Assembly: GCA_017619715.1 (NCBI GenBank) | Contig: JAFZRS010000034.1 | Span: forward strand, 1 to 49,279 | Source of the DNA: Oscillospiraceae bacterium | GTDB lineage: Bacteria; Bacillota; Clostridia; Oscillospirales; Oscillospiraceae | DNA length: 49,279 nucleotides | Direction of reading: 5' to 3' | Shown: one piece after another, positions 43,083-49,279 of the stretch | Position numbering within the stretch: position 1 is the stretch's first letter | Layout: each line of letters starts with the position of its first letter | The notes under the pieces: generated by a model | What the model was told of the DNA's origin: nothing | The model's database searches: none | Seen by the model: the letters and a program-made list of their open reading frames with translations, nothing else | Program-made: the position numbers and the translations under genes

Positions 43083-43132
43083 AAAAAACGGACAGAGCAG
43101 TCTTGCGAGGGAATTGGCTCTGTCCGTTTTTT
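43083..43132 (+). terminator. Terminator of the hrcA-dnaJ-rpiB operon
   Basis: AAAAAACGGACAGAGC pairs with GCTCTGTCCGTTTTTT around an 18-base loop, just after the stop codon of the putative hydrolase, and ends in a T-run. Confidence 0.85.
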
Positions 43133-43194
43133 ATGGCGGCGGTCGGTTTATGTAAATTTTCTGTGCAGTTACGCTTTATTCTGTCGGGGAATTA

Positions 43195-43203
43195 TGATAT
43201 ACT
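43195..43203 (+). promoter_or_regulatory. Extended minus 10 promoter of rlmB
   Basis: TGATATACT provides an extended minus 10 (TG, one base, TATACT). The minus 35 position (TTTATT, 17 bases upstream) is weak. The start codon lies 45 bases downstream. Confidence 0.5.
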
Positions 43204-43247
43204 GACCGTGACTGTGATTTTTGTGTTTCCGGAAAGAGGAACGGTTT

Positions 43248-44021
43248 ATGTTAGACGAGAAAAAGGCGCGTCCCGTCATGGAAGCGGACGCCGACGGCGT
43301 GATTGAGGGACGCAACGCGGTGATCGAGGCGTTGCGCGTGCAAACACCCATCGATAAAATCTATCTGGCGCGCGGCGAGACGGACAAGACGCTGGGACAC
43401 ATTGCCTCCCGCGCCCGGGAGGCGGGCATTGTGGTGGTGGAGGCGGATCGGCGGAAGCTGGACGCCATGTCCCGTACCCATGCCCATCAGGGCGTGATTG
43501 CGCTGGCGGCGGTGCGCCAATATGTCAGTGTTTCGTCCATTCTGGACGCGGCTGAAGAAAAGGGCGAGGCGCCGCTGATCGTGGTGTGCGATGAGATTTC
43601 CGATCCCCACAATCTGGGCGCCATACTGCGCACGGCGGAGTGCGCCGGCGCCCACGGGGTCATTATTCCCAAGCGGCGCAGTGCGGGACTAACCGCCGTG
43701 GTGGCAAAGACCAGCGCCGGCGCTGTCAGCTACGTGCCGGTGGCGCGGGTTGCCAACGTGTCCGCCACGCTAAAGGAACTGAAAAAGCGGGGCGTCTGGG
43801 TGTTCGGTGCGGCGGCAGGCGGCGCTACGGCGCTGTACGATGCCGATCTGCGCGGACCTGCGGCGATTGTGATCGGCTCCGAAGGCAGCGGCATGACGCG
43901 ATTGGTGGAGGAAAACTGCGATTTTCTGGTACACATTCCCATGCGGGGTAAGATCTCCTCGCTGAATGCATCTGCGGCGGCGGCGATATTGCTGTACGAG
44001 GCGGTTCGCCGGCGGCAATGA
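43248..44021 (+). CDS. rlmB: 23S rRNA 2'-O-ribose methyltransferase, TrmH/RlmB family
   Basis: This is a SPOUT-class RNA methyltransferase of 257 residues. The N-terminal substrate-binding domain has IEGRNAVIEALRVQTPIDKIYLA in two adjoining parts and HAHQGVIALA. The knotted catalytic domain has DEISDPHNLGAILRTAECAG, VIIPKRRSAGLTAVVAKTSAGA, VIGSEGSGMTRLV and IPMRGKISSLNASAAAAILLYEA (in parts). These are the family's motifs 1-3. It most probably methylates a guanosine in 23S rRNA. The ATG at 43248 has AGAGGAA upstream. The next gene starts 13 bases downstream. Confidence 0.92.
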   Translation: MLDEKKARPVMEADADGVIEGRNAVIEALRVQTPIDKIYLARGETDKTLGHIASRAREAGIVVVEADRRKLDAMSRTHAHQGVIALAAVRQYVSVSSILDAAEEKGEAPLIVVCDEISDPHNLGAILRTAECAGAHGVIIPKRRSAGLTAVVAKTSAGAVSYVPVARVANVSATLKELKKRGVWVFGAAAGGATALYDADLRGPAAIVIGSEGSGMTRLVEENCDFLVHIPMRGKISSLNASAAAAILLYEAVRRRQ

Positions 44022-44034
44022 GAGACGGGAGAGT

Positions 44035-46236
44035 ATGGACAGGTATACAGACGAAGAATTGGATCGGTTGATCGGCTCAGAGGAGTCACTTCCGGACGAA
44101 ACATACACGCTGGCGTCCATTTTGGAGGAATTCGGTCAGGGTGCGGCGAAGCCTGCCCGGGAAAAGACCGAGTCGCCTGTGCCGCCTGTAAAAGAGGAAA
44201 AAGCCGGTGCCGCGCCGTCCCTTTTAGAGGGGATTGACACGGGCGATTTGCGTCACGTGGTCGCCCAGACGATGGAACAGGTGATGGCCGGCAAATCCGC
44301 GACGGCGCAGCCGAAACTGCCCCAAAGAGAGCCGAACCGGGAAGAACCGCCGGAACCGCCGGTGCGGTCAACAATCTTTCCGGAGGAGCCGGAGGGAATG
44401 CACAGCATACCTTTAGAGCAGGTGATGTCGGATACGGTGGAGGCGGTGCTGGACGAGGACGACGCTATTTTAGAACCCCCGCGCCCGTTGGGTGAGCGGA
44501 TCCGTGACACGCTGCTGCTGTGGCGGGATTGGGTTTTTGACCGTCTGCCGCGCCGGGGAGCGGGCGATAATTCCCTGTGGGAACAGCCCGAGGAAGAGCC
44601 GATTGCCGTGCCGGAAGAGCCGGAACCGGACATGGCGGACGCCGCCCGGGAGGAACGGCTGCTGTGCAAGCAGCTGCATCGCCATACGGTGCTCGCGGCG
44701 CTGCCGGCGCTGTTTCTGTCAGCGCTGGCGGTACTGGACGGCATCGGTGTTTTGAACAGCTTGTGGGACGAGCTGCCCCCGGCGCGCAGCTTCCTGCCCG
44801 GCGGTTTATTGCTCCTGTGCGCGGCGCTGGCGCTGCCGATGTGGCGGGAACTGGTTGAAACGTGGAAAAGAGGTCGCATTGGCTGTGAGCTGTCTGCGGC
44901 GCTGACGGCATTCGTGGCATTGGCAGACTGCGTATACGGGCTTATCAACGGCTGTACGCGCACGCCTCTTGCGGCTCCCGCCGCCTTGCTGATCCTCTTG
45001 TGCCAGTGGGGACTGTTGCTGCGCCATAATGCCCGGCGTGAGACGTTCCGCCTGGCGGATATCGGCGGCACGCCGCCCTACGGCGTGTCGGTCACTGCCG
45101 CCGGAAGCTGTAAGCAGAAAGGGACACTGACAGGACTGTACCGCACCAGCGTGCAGGACGATCCCGCCCGCCGCTGGCAGCGTTTTCTGGTGCCGCTGTA
45201 TTTGGCAGGCGCCACGGTGCTATCAGGTATCGTAGGCTTAAGCGGCGGACGGTCCGGGGAGCTGTTGTGGATCTGGTCGGTTCTGCTGACAGCGACCGTG
45301 CCTTTTGCCCTGCCGCTGACAGGTACCCTTCCTATGAACTTTTTGAGCCGCCGCCTTGCCGGAAGCGGCAGCGCCGTGGCAGGTTATCAGGGCGCCCGGG
45401 CGGTGAGCCGCTCCCGGCGCATGGTGATTACTGACGACGATGTGTTCCCGCCCGGTACGGTGGGGCTGAACGGCTTGAAAATCTACGGCGAGGAGATCGG
45501 AAAGGTGGTCTCCTACGCCGCCAGTATGACGCTGGAATCCCACAGTCAGCTTTTCCCTCTCTTTGAACAGCTGCTTACCGCCGAGGGCGGCAGCCATCTG
45601 ACCGTGGAGGATCTGCACTATTATGAAGAAGGCGGCGTCGGCGGCACAATCCGGGGCGAGAGCGTCACCATGGGCAGCGCCTATTTCATGCGGAAAAAGC
45701 ACGTCACACTGCCCCAGGGTCTCAAGCTGAAAACGGGCGTGTTTCTGGCAGTGGACGGTGTGCTGATTGCCGTATTCGCCATCAAGTATCAGCCATCCCG
45801 AAATGTGGAGTGGGCGCTGCGCGCCATGCGCCGCAATCGGGTAGAGCCGGTGCTGGCGGCTCGTAGCTGTAACGTCACGCCCGGTCTTCTCCGCCGGAAA
45901 TTCGGCATGGACGCCAAGCCTGTTTACCCGGACGTATCCACCCGCCTGGCGCTGGGAGATCTCGGGCGCGAAACGGCGGAAAAGCCCGGAGCGGTCGTCT
46001 ATCGGGAGGGTCTTATGCCCTTTGCCGAGGTGGTGGTGGGCAGCCGCCGCATGACCCGCGCCGTACATGCCTCCACGGTGCTTGCCTATCTGGGCGGACT
46101 GTGCGGGCTGCTGCTTACCTATTACCTCACCGCCACCGGCGCGTGGAGTCTGCTGGATCCACTGCGCCTGCTGGTCTATCAGGCGCTTTGGCTGCTCCCT
46201 ACGTGGTTTTTGAGCGGTCTGGTGCGGCACTATTGA
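44035..46236 (+). CDS. Degenerate P-type ATPase-like membrane protein
   Basis: This 733-residue protein has an acidic, Pro-rich cytoplasmic N-terminus (about 215 residues) and about eight membrane segments. The arrangement resembles heavy-metal P-type ATPases, but key residues are missing. Where the ion motif CPC is expected it reads TATVPFALPLTGTLP. The phosphorylation motif DKTGT is replaced by ITDDDVFPPGT (residues 465-475). The N-domain HP is ESHSQL. A GVGGTIRGESVTMGS segment matches the nucleotide-binding region, and FLAVDGVLIAVFAIKYQPS matches the approach to the TGDN motif, which is absent. It is likely a pseudoenzyme with a regulatory or structural role; function unknown. ATG 44035 has GGGAG upstream, 13 bases after rlmB. 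Confidence 0.65.
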   Translation: MDRYTDEELDRLIGSEESLPDETYTLASILEEFGQGAAKPAREKTESPVPPVKEEKAGAAPSLLEGIDTGDLRHVVAQTMEQVMAGKSATAQPKLPQREPNREEPPEPPVRSTIFPEEPEGMHSIPLEQVMSDTVEAVLDEDDAILEPPRPLGERIRDTLLLWRDWVFDRLPRRGAGDNSLWEQPEEEPIAVPEEPEPDMADAAREERLLCKQLHRHTVLAALPALFLSALAVLDGIGVLNSLWDELPPARSFLPGGLLLLCAALALPMWRELVETWKRGRIGCELSAALTAFVALADCVYGLINGCTRTPLAAPAALLILLCQWGLLLRHNARRETFRLADIGGTPPYGVSVTAAGSCKQKGTLTGLYRTSVQDDPARRWQRFLVPLYLAGATVLSGIVGLSGGRSGELLWIWSVLLTATVPFALPLTGTLPMNFLSRRLAGSGSAVAGYQGARAVSRSRRMVITDDDVFPPGTVGLNGLKIYGEEIGKVVSYAASMTLESHSQLFPLFEQLLTAEGGSHLTVEDLHYYEEGGVGGTIRGESVTMGSAYFMRKKHVTLPQGLKLKTGVFLAVDGVLIAVFAIKYQPSRNVEWALRAMRRNRVEPVLAARSCNVTPGLLRRKFGMDAKPVYPDVSTRLALGDLGRETAEKPGAVVYREGLMPFAEVVVGSRRMTRAVHASTVLAYLGGLCGLLLTYYLTATGAWSLLDPLRLLVYQALWLLPTWFLSGLVRHY

Positions 46237-46344
46237 GTACCCGGCATGGCAGGTAATCTGATAAACGGGTGTTGCGCGGCAATATGTGAGCACATTGTGC
46301 AAAAAAATCGTCCCAAATTCTACCGTTTCGCCGGGAAAATATAG

Positions 46345-46373
46345 TTGTCAGCGTTGTGAAAATGGTATATAAT
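46345..46373 (+). promoter_or_regulatory. SigA-type promoter of the EF-G-like gene
   Basis: TTGTCA (46345-46350) and a perfect TATAAT (46368-46373) are 17 bases apart, about 70 bases before the start codon. The rest of the 200-base gap after 46236 holds nothing else recognisable. Confidence 0.8.
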
Positions 46374-46442
46374 CAAAACACTGAGCATTTTGCGCGCTTT
46401 TCGCGGCGCGCCTACTGAACATGAAGGGAGAAACGGAATATT

Positions 46443-48506
46443 ATGACAGCCAATGACATTCGCAACGTCGCCCTGCTGGGACACGGCGGCTCCGGTAAGA
46501 CCTCTCTGGCGGAGCAAATGCTCTTTATGACCAAGGGCACCGACCGTCTGGGCAAGACCGCCGACGGCAACACCACCTGCGACTACGACGCCGAGGAGAT
46601 CAAGCGCCAGATATCCATTTCGCTGGCGTTTGCCCCGGTGAACTACAAGGGCGTGAAGATCAACGTGATGGACGCGCCGGGCAATTTCGACTTTTCCGGC
46701 GAGGCGCTGTCCGCCGTGCGTGCTGCCGAGTGTGCCGTGTTGGTAGGCGCCGCCAAGGACGGTTTGAGCGTGGGTCTGGAGCGCAGTTGGAAGATGTTGG
46801 GCAGCAAGCCCCGCATGATCTTCATCAACCGCACCGAGGAGGCCAACTCCGATTACGCCTCCTGCCTGGAGGCGATCAAGGGCAAGTTCGGCACCGCCGT
46901 CACGCCCATCGTCGCCCCGGTGATCGACGGCAACAAGGCTGTTACCGCCATTGTGGATCTGCTGCATAACAAGGCGTATGAGGTCAAGGGCGGCAAGGTC
47001 GCCGAGTGCCCCGTTCCCGCTGCTGTGGCGGACGAGGTGGAGGGCTTGCGTGCCGAGCTGATGGAGAACGCCGCCGGCGCCGATGAGGAGCTGATGGAGA
47101 AGTATTTTGAGACCATGGAGCTTTCCGCAGAGGAGATCGCCAAGGGCTTGAAGATCGGCGTGCGGGACGGCAGCATCTGCCCGGTGCTGTGCGGCAGTGC
47201 TGTGACGGGTCTGGGCGTGGAGATGCTGATGCAGACTATTCTCGATCTGGTGCCCGTCGCTACGGATATGAGCGCCGAAGCGGCTGAAGATGACGACGGC
47301 AACGCCGTGGAGGTCGCCTTCGACCCCAACGGCGCCACGGCGGCAATTGTGTTTAAGACCATCTCCGACCAGTACGGAAAGTACTCCATGATTAAGGTTG
47401 TCCGCGGCAAGGTCACAAGCGACATGTCGCTTTACAATACCACTACCGGCAGCACTGAAAAGCTGGGACGTCTGTATACCATGAAGGGCAAGAAGGGTGA
47501 GGAGACCAAGGAGATCTGCTGCGGCGACATCGGCGCCATCGGCAAGATGGACAAGGTCAAGACCGGCGACACGCTGTGCGACGGCAAGAGCATTGTCAAG
47601 CTCGCCGGCATGAACTATCCCCAGCCCTGCTATGAGCGCGCCATTGCTCCCAAGACGAAGCAGGAGGTGGAGAAGCTGGGCACCGGGCTTAACAAGCTCA
47701 ACGAGGAAGATCCCACTTTCACCGTCACCAACAATGCCGAGACTCATCAGGTGGTCGTCGCCGGTACAGGTGATATCCAGATCGACGTGCTGTGCGCCAA
47801 GCTGAAATCCCGCTTCGGCGTGGAGGCGGAGCTGGATACCCCGCGTGTACCGTACCGCGAGAAGATCCGTTCCACCGTGCGCAAGCAGGGTCGTTATAAG
47901 AAACAGACCGGCGGCAGCGGCCAGTACGGCGACGTGCATATCATCTTCGAGCCGCAGACCGAGCAGGAGGAGATGATTTTCGAGGAGAACGTGTTTGGCG
48001 GCTCTGTACCGAAAAACTACTTCCCCGCCGTGGAAAAGGGTCTGCGGGAGAGCTGTCTGCACGGTGTGCTGGCAGGCTATCCCGTGGTGTTCCTGAAAGC
48101 CACGCTGGTGGACGGTTCCTACCACCCGGTAGACTCCTCCGAAATCGCCTTCAAGCTGGCGGCGAACCTGGCGTTCAAGGCGGCGCTGCCCGAGGCAAAG
48201 CCTGTGCTGATGGAGCCCATCGGCGAGCTGAAGGTCACGATCCCCGATAGCTATCTGGGCGACGTGATGGGCGATCTAAACAAGCGCCGCGGCCGTGTGA
48301 TGGGTATGAATCCTACCGGCGACGGTGAGCAGGTGCTGGAGGCAGAGGTACCCATGGCGGAGATGACCTCTTACGCCATAGACCTGCGCTCCATGACCCA
48401 GTCCCGCGGCACGTTCACCTTTAATTTCGTCCGCTACGAGGATTGCCCCGCGGCGGCGCAGGAAAAAGCCATTGCTGAGGCAAAGGCGCTGGCAGAGGAA
48501 GACTGA
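46443..48506 (+). CDS. EF-G-like translational GTPase
   Basis: This is a 687-residue EF-G paralogue of the kind found beside the main fusA in many Clostridia. The G domain has GHGGSGKT (13-20), but G3 is DAPGNFD (77-83), where canonical DTPGHVD has the catalytic His, and G4 is NRTE (129-132) rather than NKxD. Domains II-V follow: DPTFTVTNNAETHQVVVAGTG (in parts), GGSGQYGDV, YHPVDSSEIAFKLAA, MEPIGELKVTIPDSYLGDVMGDLNKRRGRVMGM (in parts). Its GTPase cycle may therefore differ from EF-G. Role is unknown; ribosome rescue, recycling or protection are options. AAGGGAG precedes the ATG. Confidence 0.88.
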   Translation: MTANDIRNVALLGHGGSGKTSLAEQMLFMTKGTDRLGKTADGNTTCDYDAEEIKRQISISLAFAPVNYKGVKINVMDAPGNFDFSGEALSAVRAAECAVLVGAAKDGLSVGLERSWKMLGSKPRMIFINRTEEANSDYASCLEAIKGKFGTAVTPIVAPVIDGNKAVTAIVDLLHNKAYEVKGGKVAECPVPAAVADEVEGLRAELMENAAGADEELMEKYFETMELSAEEIAKGLKIGVRDGSICPVLCGSAVTGLGVEMLMQTILDLVPVATDMSAEAAEDDDGNAVEVAFDPNGATAAIVFKTISDQYGKYSMIKVVRGKVTSDMSLYNTTTGSTEKLGRLYTMKGKKGEETKEICCGDIGAIGKMDKVKTGDTLCDGKSIVKLAGMNYPQPCYERAIAPKTKQEVEKLGTGLNKLNEEDPTFTVTNNAETHQVVVAGTGDIQIDVLCAKLKSRFGVEAELDTPRVPYREKIRSTVRKQGRYKKQTGGSGQYGDVHIIFEPQTEQEEMIFEENVFGGSVPKNYFPAVEKGLRESCLHGVLAGYPVVFLKATLVDGSYHPVDSSEIAFKLAANLAFKAALPEAKPVLMEPIGELKVTIPDSYLGDVMGDLNKRRGRVMGMNPTGDGEQVLEAEVPMAEMTSYAIDLRSMTQSRGTFTFNFVRYEDCPAAAQEKAIAEAKALAEED

Positions 48507-48521
48507 TAGGAAAGCATACAG

Positions 48522-48557
48522 CAAAAGAGGACGCCCGGTATCGGGCGTCCTCTTTTG
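48522..48557 (+). terminator. Terminator of the EF-G-like gene
   Basis: A 16-bp perfect stem (48522-48537 with 48542-48557) around GTAT includes the closing TTTT run. Confidence 0.92.
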
Positions 48558-48651
48558 CCGTGTGTAAAAAAATTTTGGACGGGTTCGGGTCGTTACACTT
48601 TAGATGCCAACGCTGCAAATTTTGAGAACACTACAGGGAAAATAAACAAGA

Positions 48652-48678
48652 ACGTCGTTGTATCACTCACCATAAAAT
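48652..48678 (+). promoter_or_regulatory. SigK-like promoter of the collagen-like gene
   Basis: AC (48652-48653), 17 bases, then CATAAAAT (48671-48678) matches the SigK pattern AC-N16/17-CATAnnnT. The start codon is 43 bases downstream. SigK drives late mother-cell genes for spore coat and exosporium. Confidence 0.5.
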
Positions 48679-48721
48679 GAAACAGGCGCATTGCGCTGTA
48701 TATCTGTTTGGAAGTGATAAA

Positions 48722-49279
48722 ATGAGAGACTCAAATCTCCAGACTGGCGTGAAGAGATATAGTGGCAGTACGCCGGTAGAGAGCGTAAAAGCAGATTCTC
48801 GGGGTTGCTGTAATTGCAACAATTCCTGCAATATATGCTGTCCTGGACCTCCCGGTCCGCAAGGTCCCGCTGGTCCGCAGGGTCCCACCGGGGCAACGGG
48901 TCCTGCCGGTCCGCGAGGGTTAACAGGAGCCCAAGGACCCGCCGGCCCTCGTGGTTTAACTGGTCCACAGGGTCCCGCCGGTCCGCAGGGTGAACCCGGC
49001 CCCGCCGGAGGACCTCCCGGTCCGCAAGGACCTGTTGGTGCAACCGGTCCCATTGGTCCGCAAGGACCTGTTGGTGAAACCGGTCCCGTTGGCCCGCAGG
49101 GTCCCGCCGGTGAAACCGGCCCCGTTGGCCCGCAGGGTCCCGCCGGTGAAACCGGCCCCGTTGGCCCGCAGGGACCTGTTGGTGAAACCGGCCCCGTTGG
49201 CCCGCAGGGACCTGTTGGTGAAACCGGCCCCGTTGGCCCGCAGGGACCTGTTGGTGAAACCGGCCCCGTTGGCCCGCAG
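48722..49279 (+). CDS. Collagen-like spore-surface protein (partial, cut by window end)
   Basis: The frame is open to the last base, so only 186 residues are seen. After a 28-residue start ([16 protein letters not shown]) comes a cysteine cluster [12 protein letters not shown], then uninterrupted Gly-X-Y triplets ([20 protein letters not shown] and on), with [12 protein letters not shown] as the main 12-residue unit. Such proteins form collagen-like triple helices; in spore formers they often make exosporium hair (BclA type). The cysteine cluster could crosslink the base of the fibre. No signal peptide is present, as expected for a protein assembled onto the spore from the mother cell. The SigK-like promoter supports this. 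The C-terminal domain lies outside the window. Confidence 0.85.
   Translation, partial: MRDSNLQTGVKRYSGSTPVESVKADSRGCCNCNNSCNICCPGPPGPQGPAGPQGPTGATGPAGPRGLTGAQGPAGPRGLTGPQGPAGPQGEPGPAGGPPGPQGPVGATGPIGPQGPVGETGPVGPQGPAGETGPVGPQGPAGETGPVGPQGPVGETGPVGPQGPVGETGPVGPQGPVGETGPVGPQ
49019..49279 (+). repeat. Tandem 36-bp repeats coding Gly-X-Y triplets
   Basis: The unit starting GGCCCGCAGGG and ending GGCCCCGTT recurs every 36 bases at 49019, 49055, 49091, 49127, 49163, 49199 and 49235, with a partial copy at 49271. The last three full copies are identical. Two variants alternate (GGACCTGTT or GGTCCCGCC in the middle). The array continues past the window end. Confidence 0.93.

Noticed and set aside
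46320..48125. 601-residue minus-strand frame opposite the EF-G-like gene
   Set aside because: Shadow of a conserved GTPase gene; it would also cover that gene's promoter.
48663..49053. Pro-rich minus-strand frames opposite the collagen-like gene
   Set aside because: The Gly-Pro codons read as Gly/Pro on both strands; the plus frame has the start region, the Cys cluster and the late promoter.
49019..49279. CRISPR array
   Set aside because: The 36-bp periodicity is a coding tandem repeat without spacers and keeps the Gly-X-Y frame.

Overview
The window looks like a chromosomal segment of a spore-forming anaerobe of the class Clostridia, most like the high-GC gut Oscillospiraceae. This is an inference from gene content. 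Sporulation genes are present (yabP, yabQ, spoVB and a collagen-like spore-surface gene behind a SigK-like promoter). There is also a complete Rnf ion-pumping ferredoxin:NAD oxidoreductase operon, a THF riboswitch in front of an ECF-type folate transporter gene, a CIRCE-controlled hrcA-grpE-dnaK-dnaJ operon, and strong AGGAGG ribosome binding sites. No phage, insertion sequence or CRISPR array was seen.

Layout. 1-6.4 kb (mostly minus strand): tRNA-Gly(GCC), a YitT-like membrane protein, a divergent type IIA topoisomerase pair (parE-parC like) and the long-form ribosome hibernation factor hpf. 6.7-17.8 kb (plus strand): an accessory block with two radical SAM modules on either side of a 2017-residue secreted beta-helix-type surface protein. 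Module 1 is a radical SAM/SPASM enzyme translationally coupled to a membrane protein with a Cys-Ala repeat tail. Module 2 is a 38-residue peptide, a terminator-like hairpin, a second radical SAM/SPASM enzyme, a PqqD-like protein and a lipoprotein. 18-30.6 kb (minus strand): a conserved housekeeping and sporulation block (SDR reductase, yabR, divIC, yabQ, yabP, rqcP, hup, spoVB, hemZ, an MBL hydrolase, dtd, relA, recJ, a DUF975 protein). 30.7-49.3 kb (plus strand): rnfCDGEAB, folT with its riboswitch, hrcA-grpE-dnaK-dnaJ-rpiB and a putative glycoside hydrolase, rlmB, a protein resembling a P-type ATPase without its catalytic residues, an EF-G-like GTPase, and a collagen-like gene cut by the window end.

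How it fits together. The housekeeping blocks are conventional and well supported. The most unusual content is the 6.7-17.8 kb block, where two different radical SAM/SPASM maturase candidates, each with a PqqD-like element (fused in one, separate in the other), sit beside Cys-containing or very short candidate substrates and a large secreted protein. The gene order, the ATGA overlap of the first pair, the hairpin between peptide and enzyme, and the local drop in GC point to RiPP-like or protein-tail modification systems tied to the cell surface. Chemistry, substrate identity and function are inferred, not shown.
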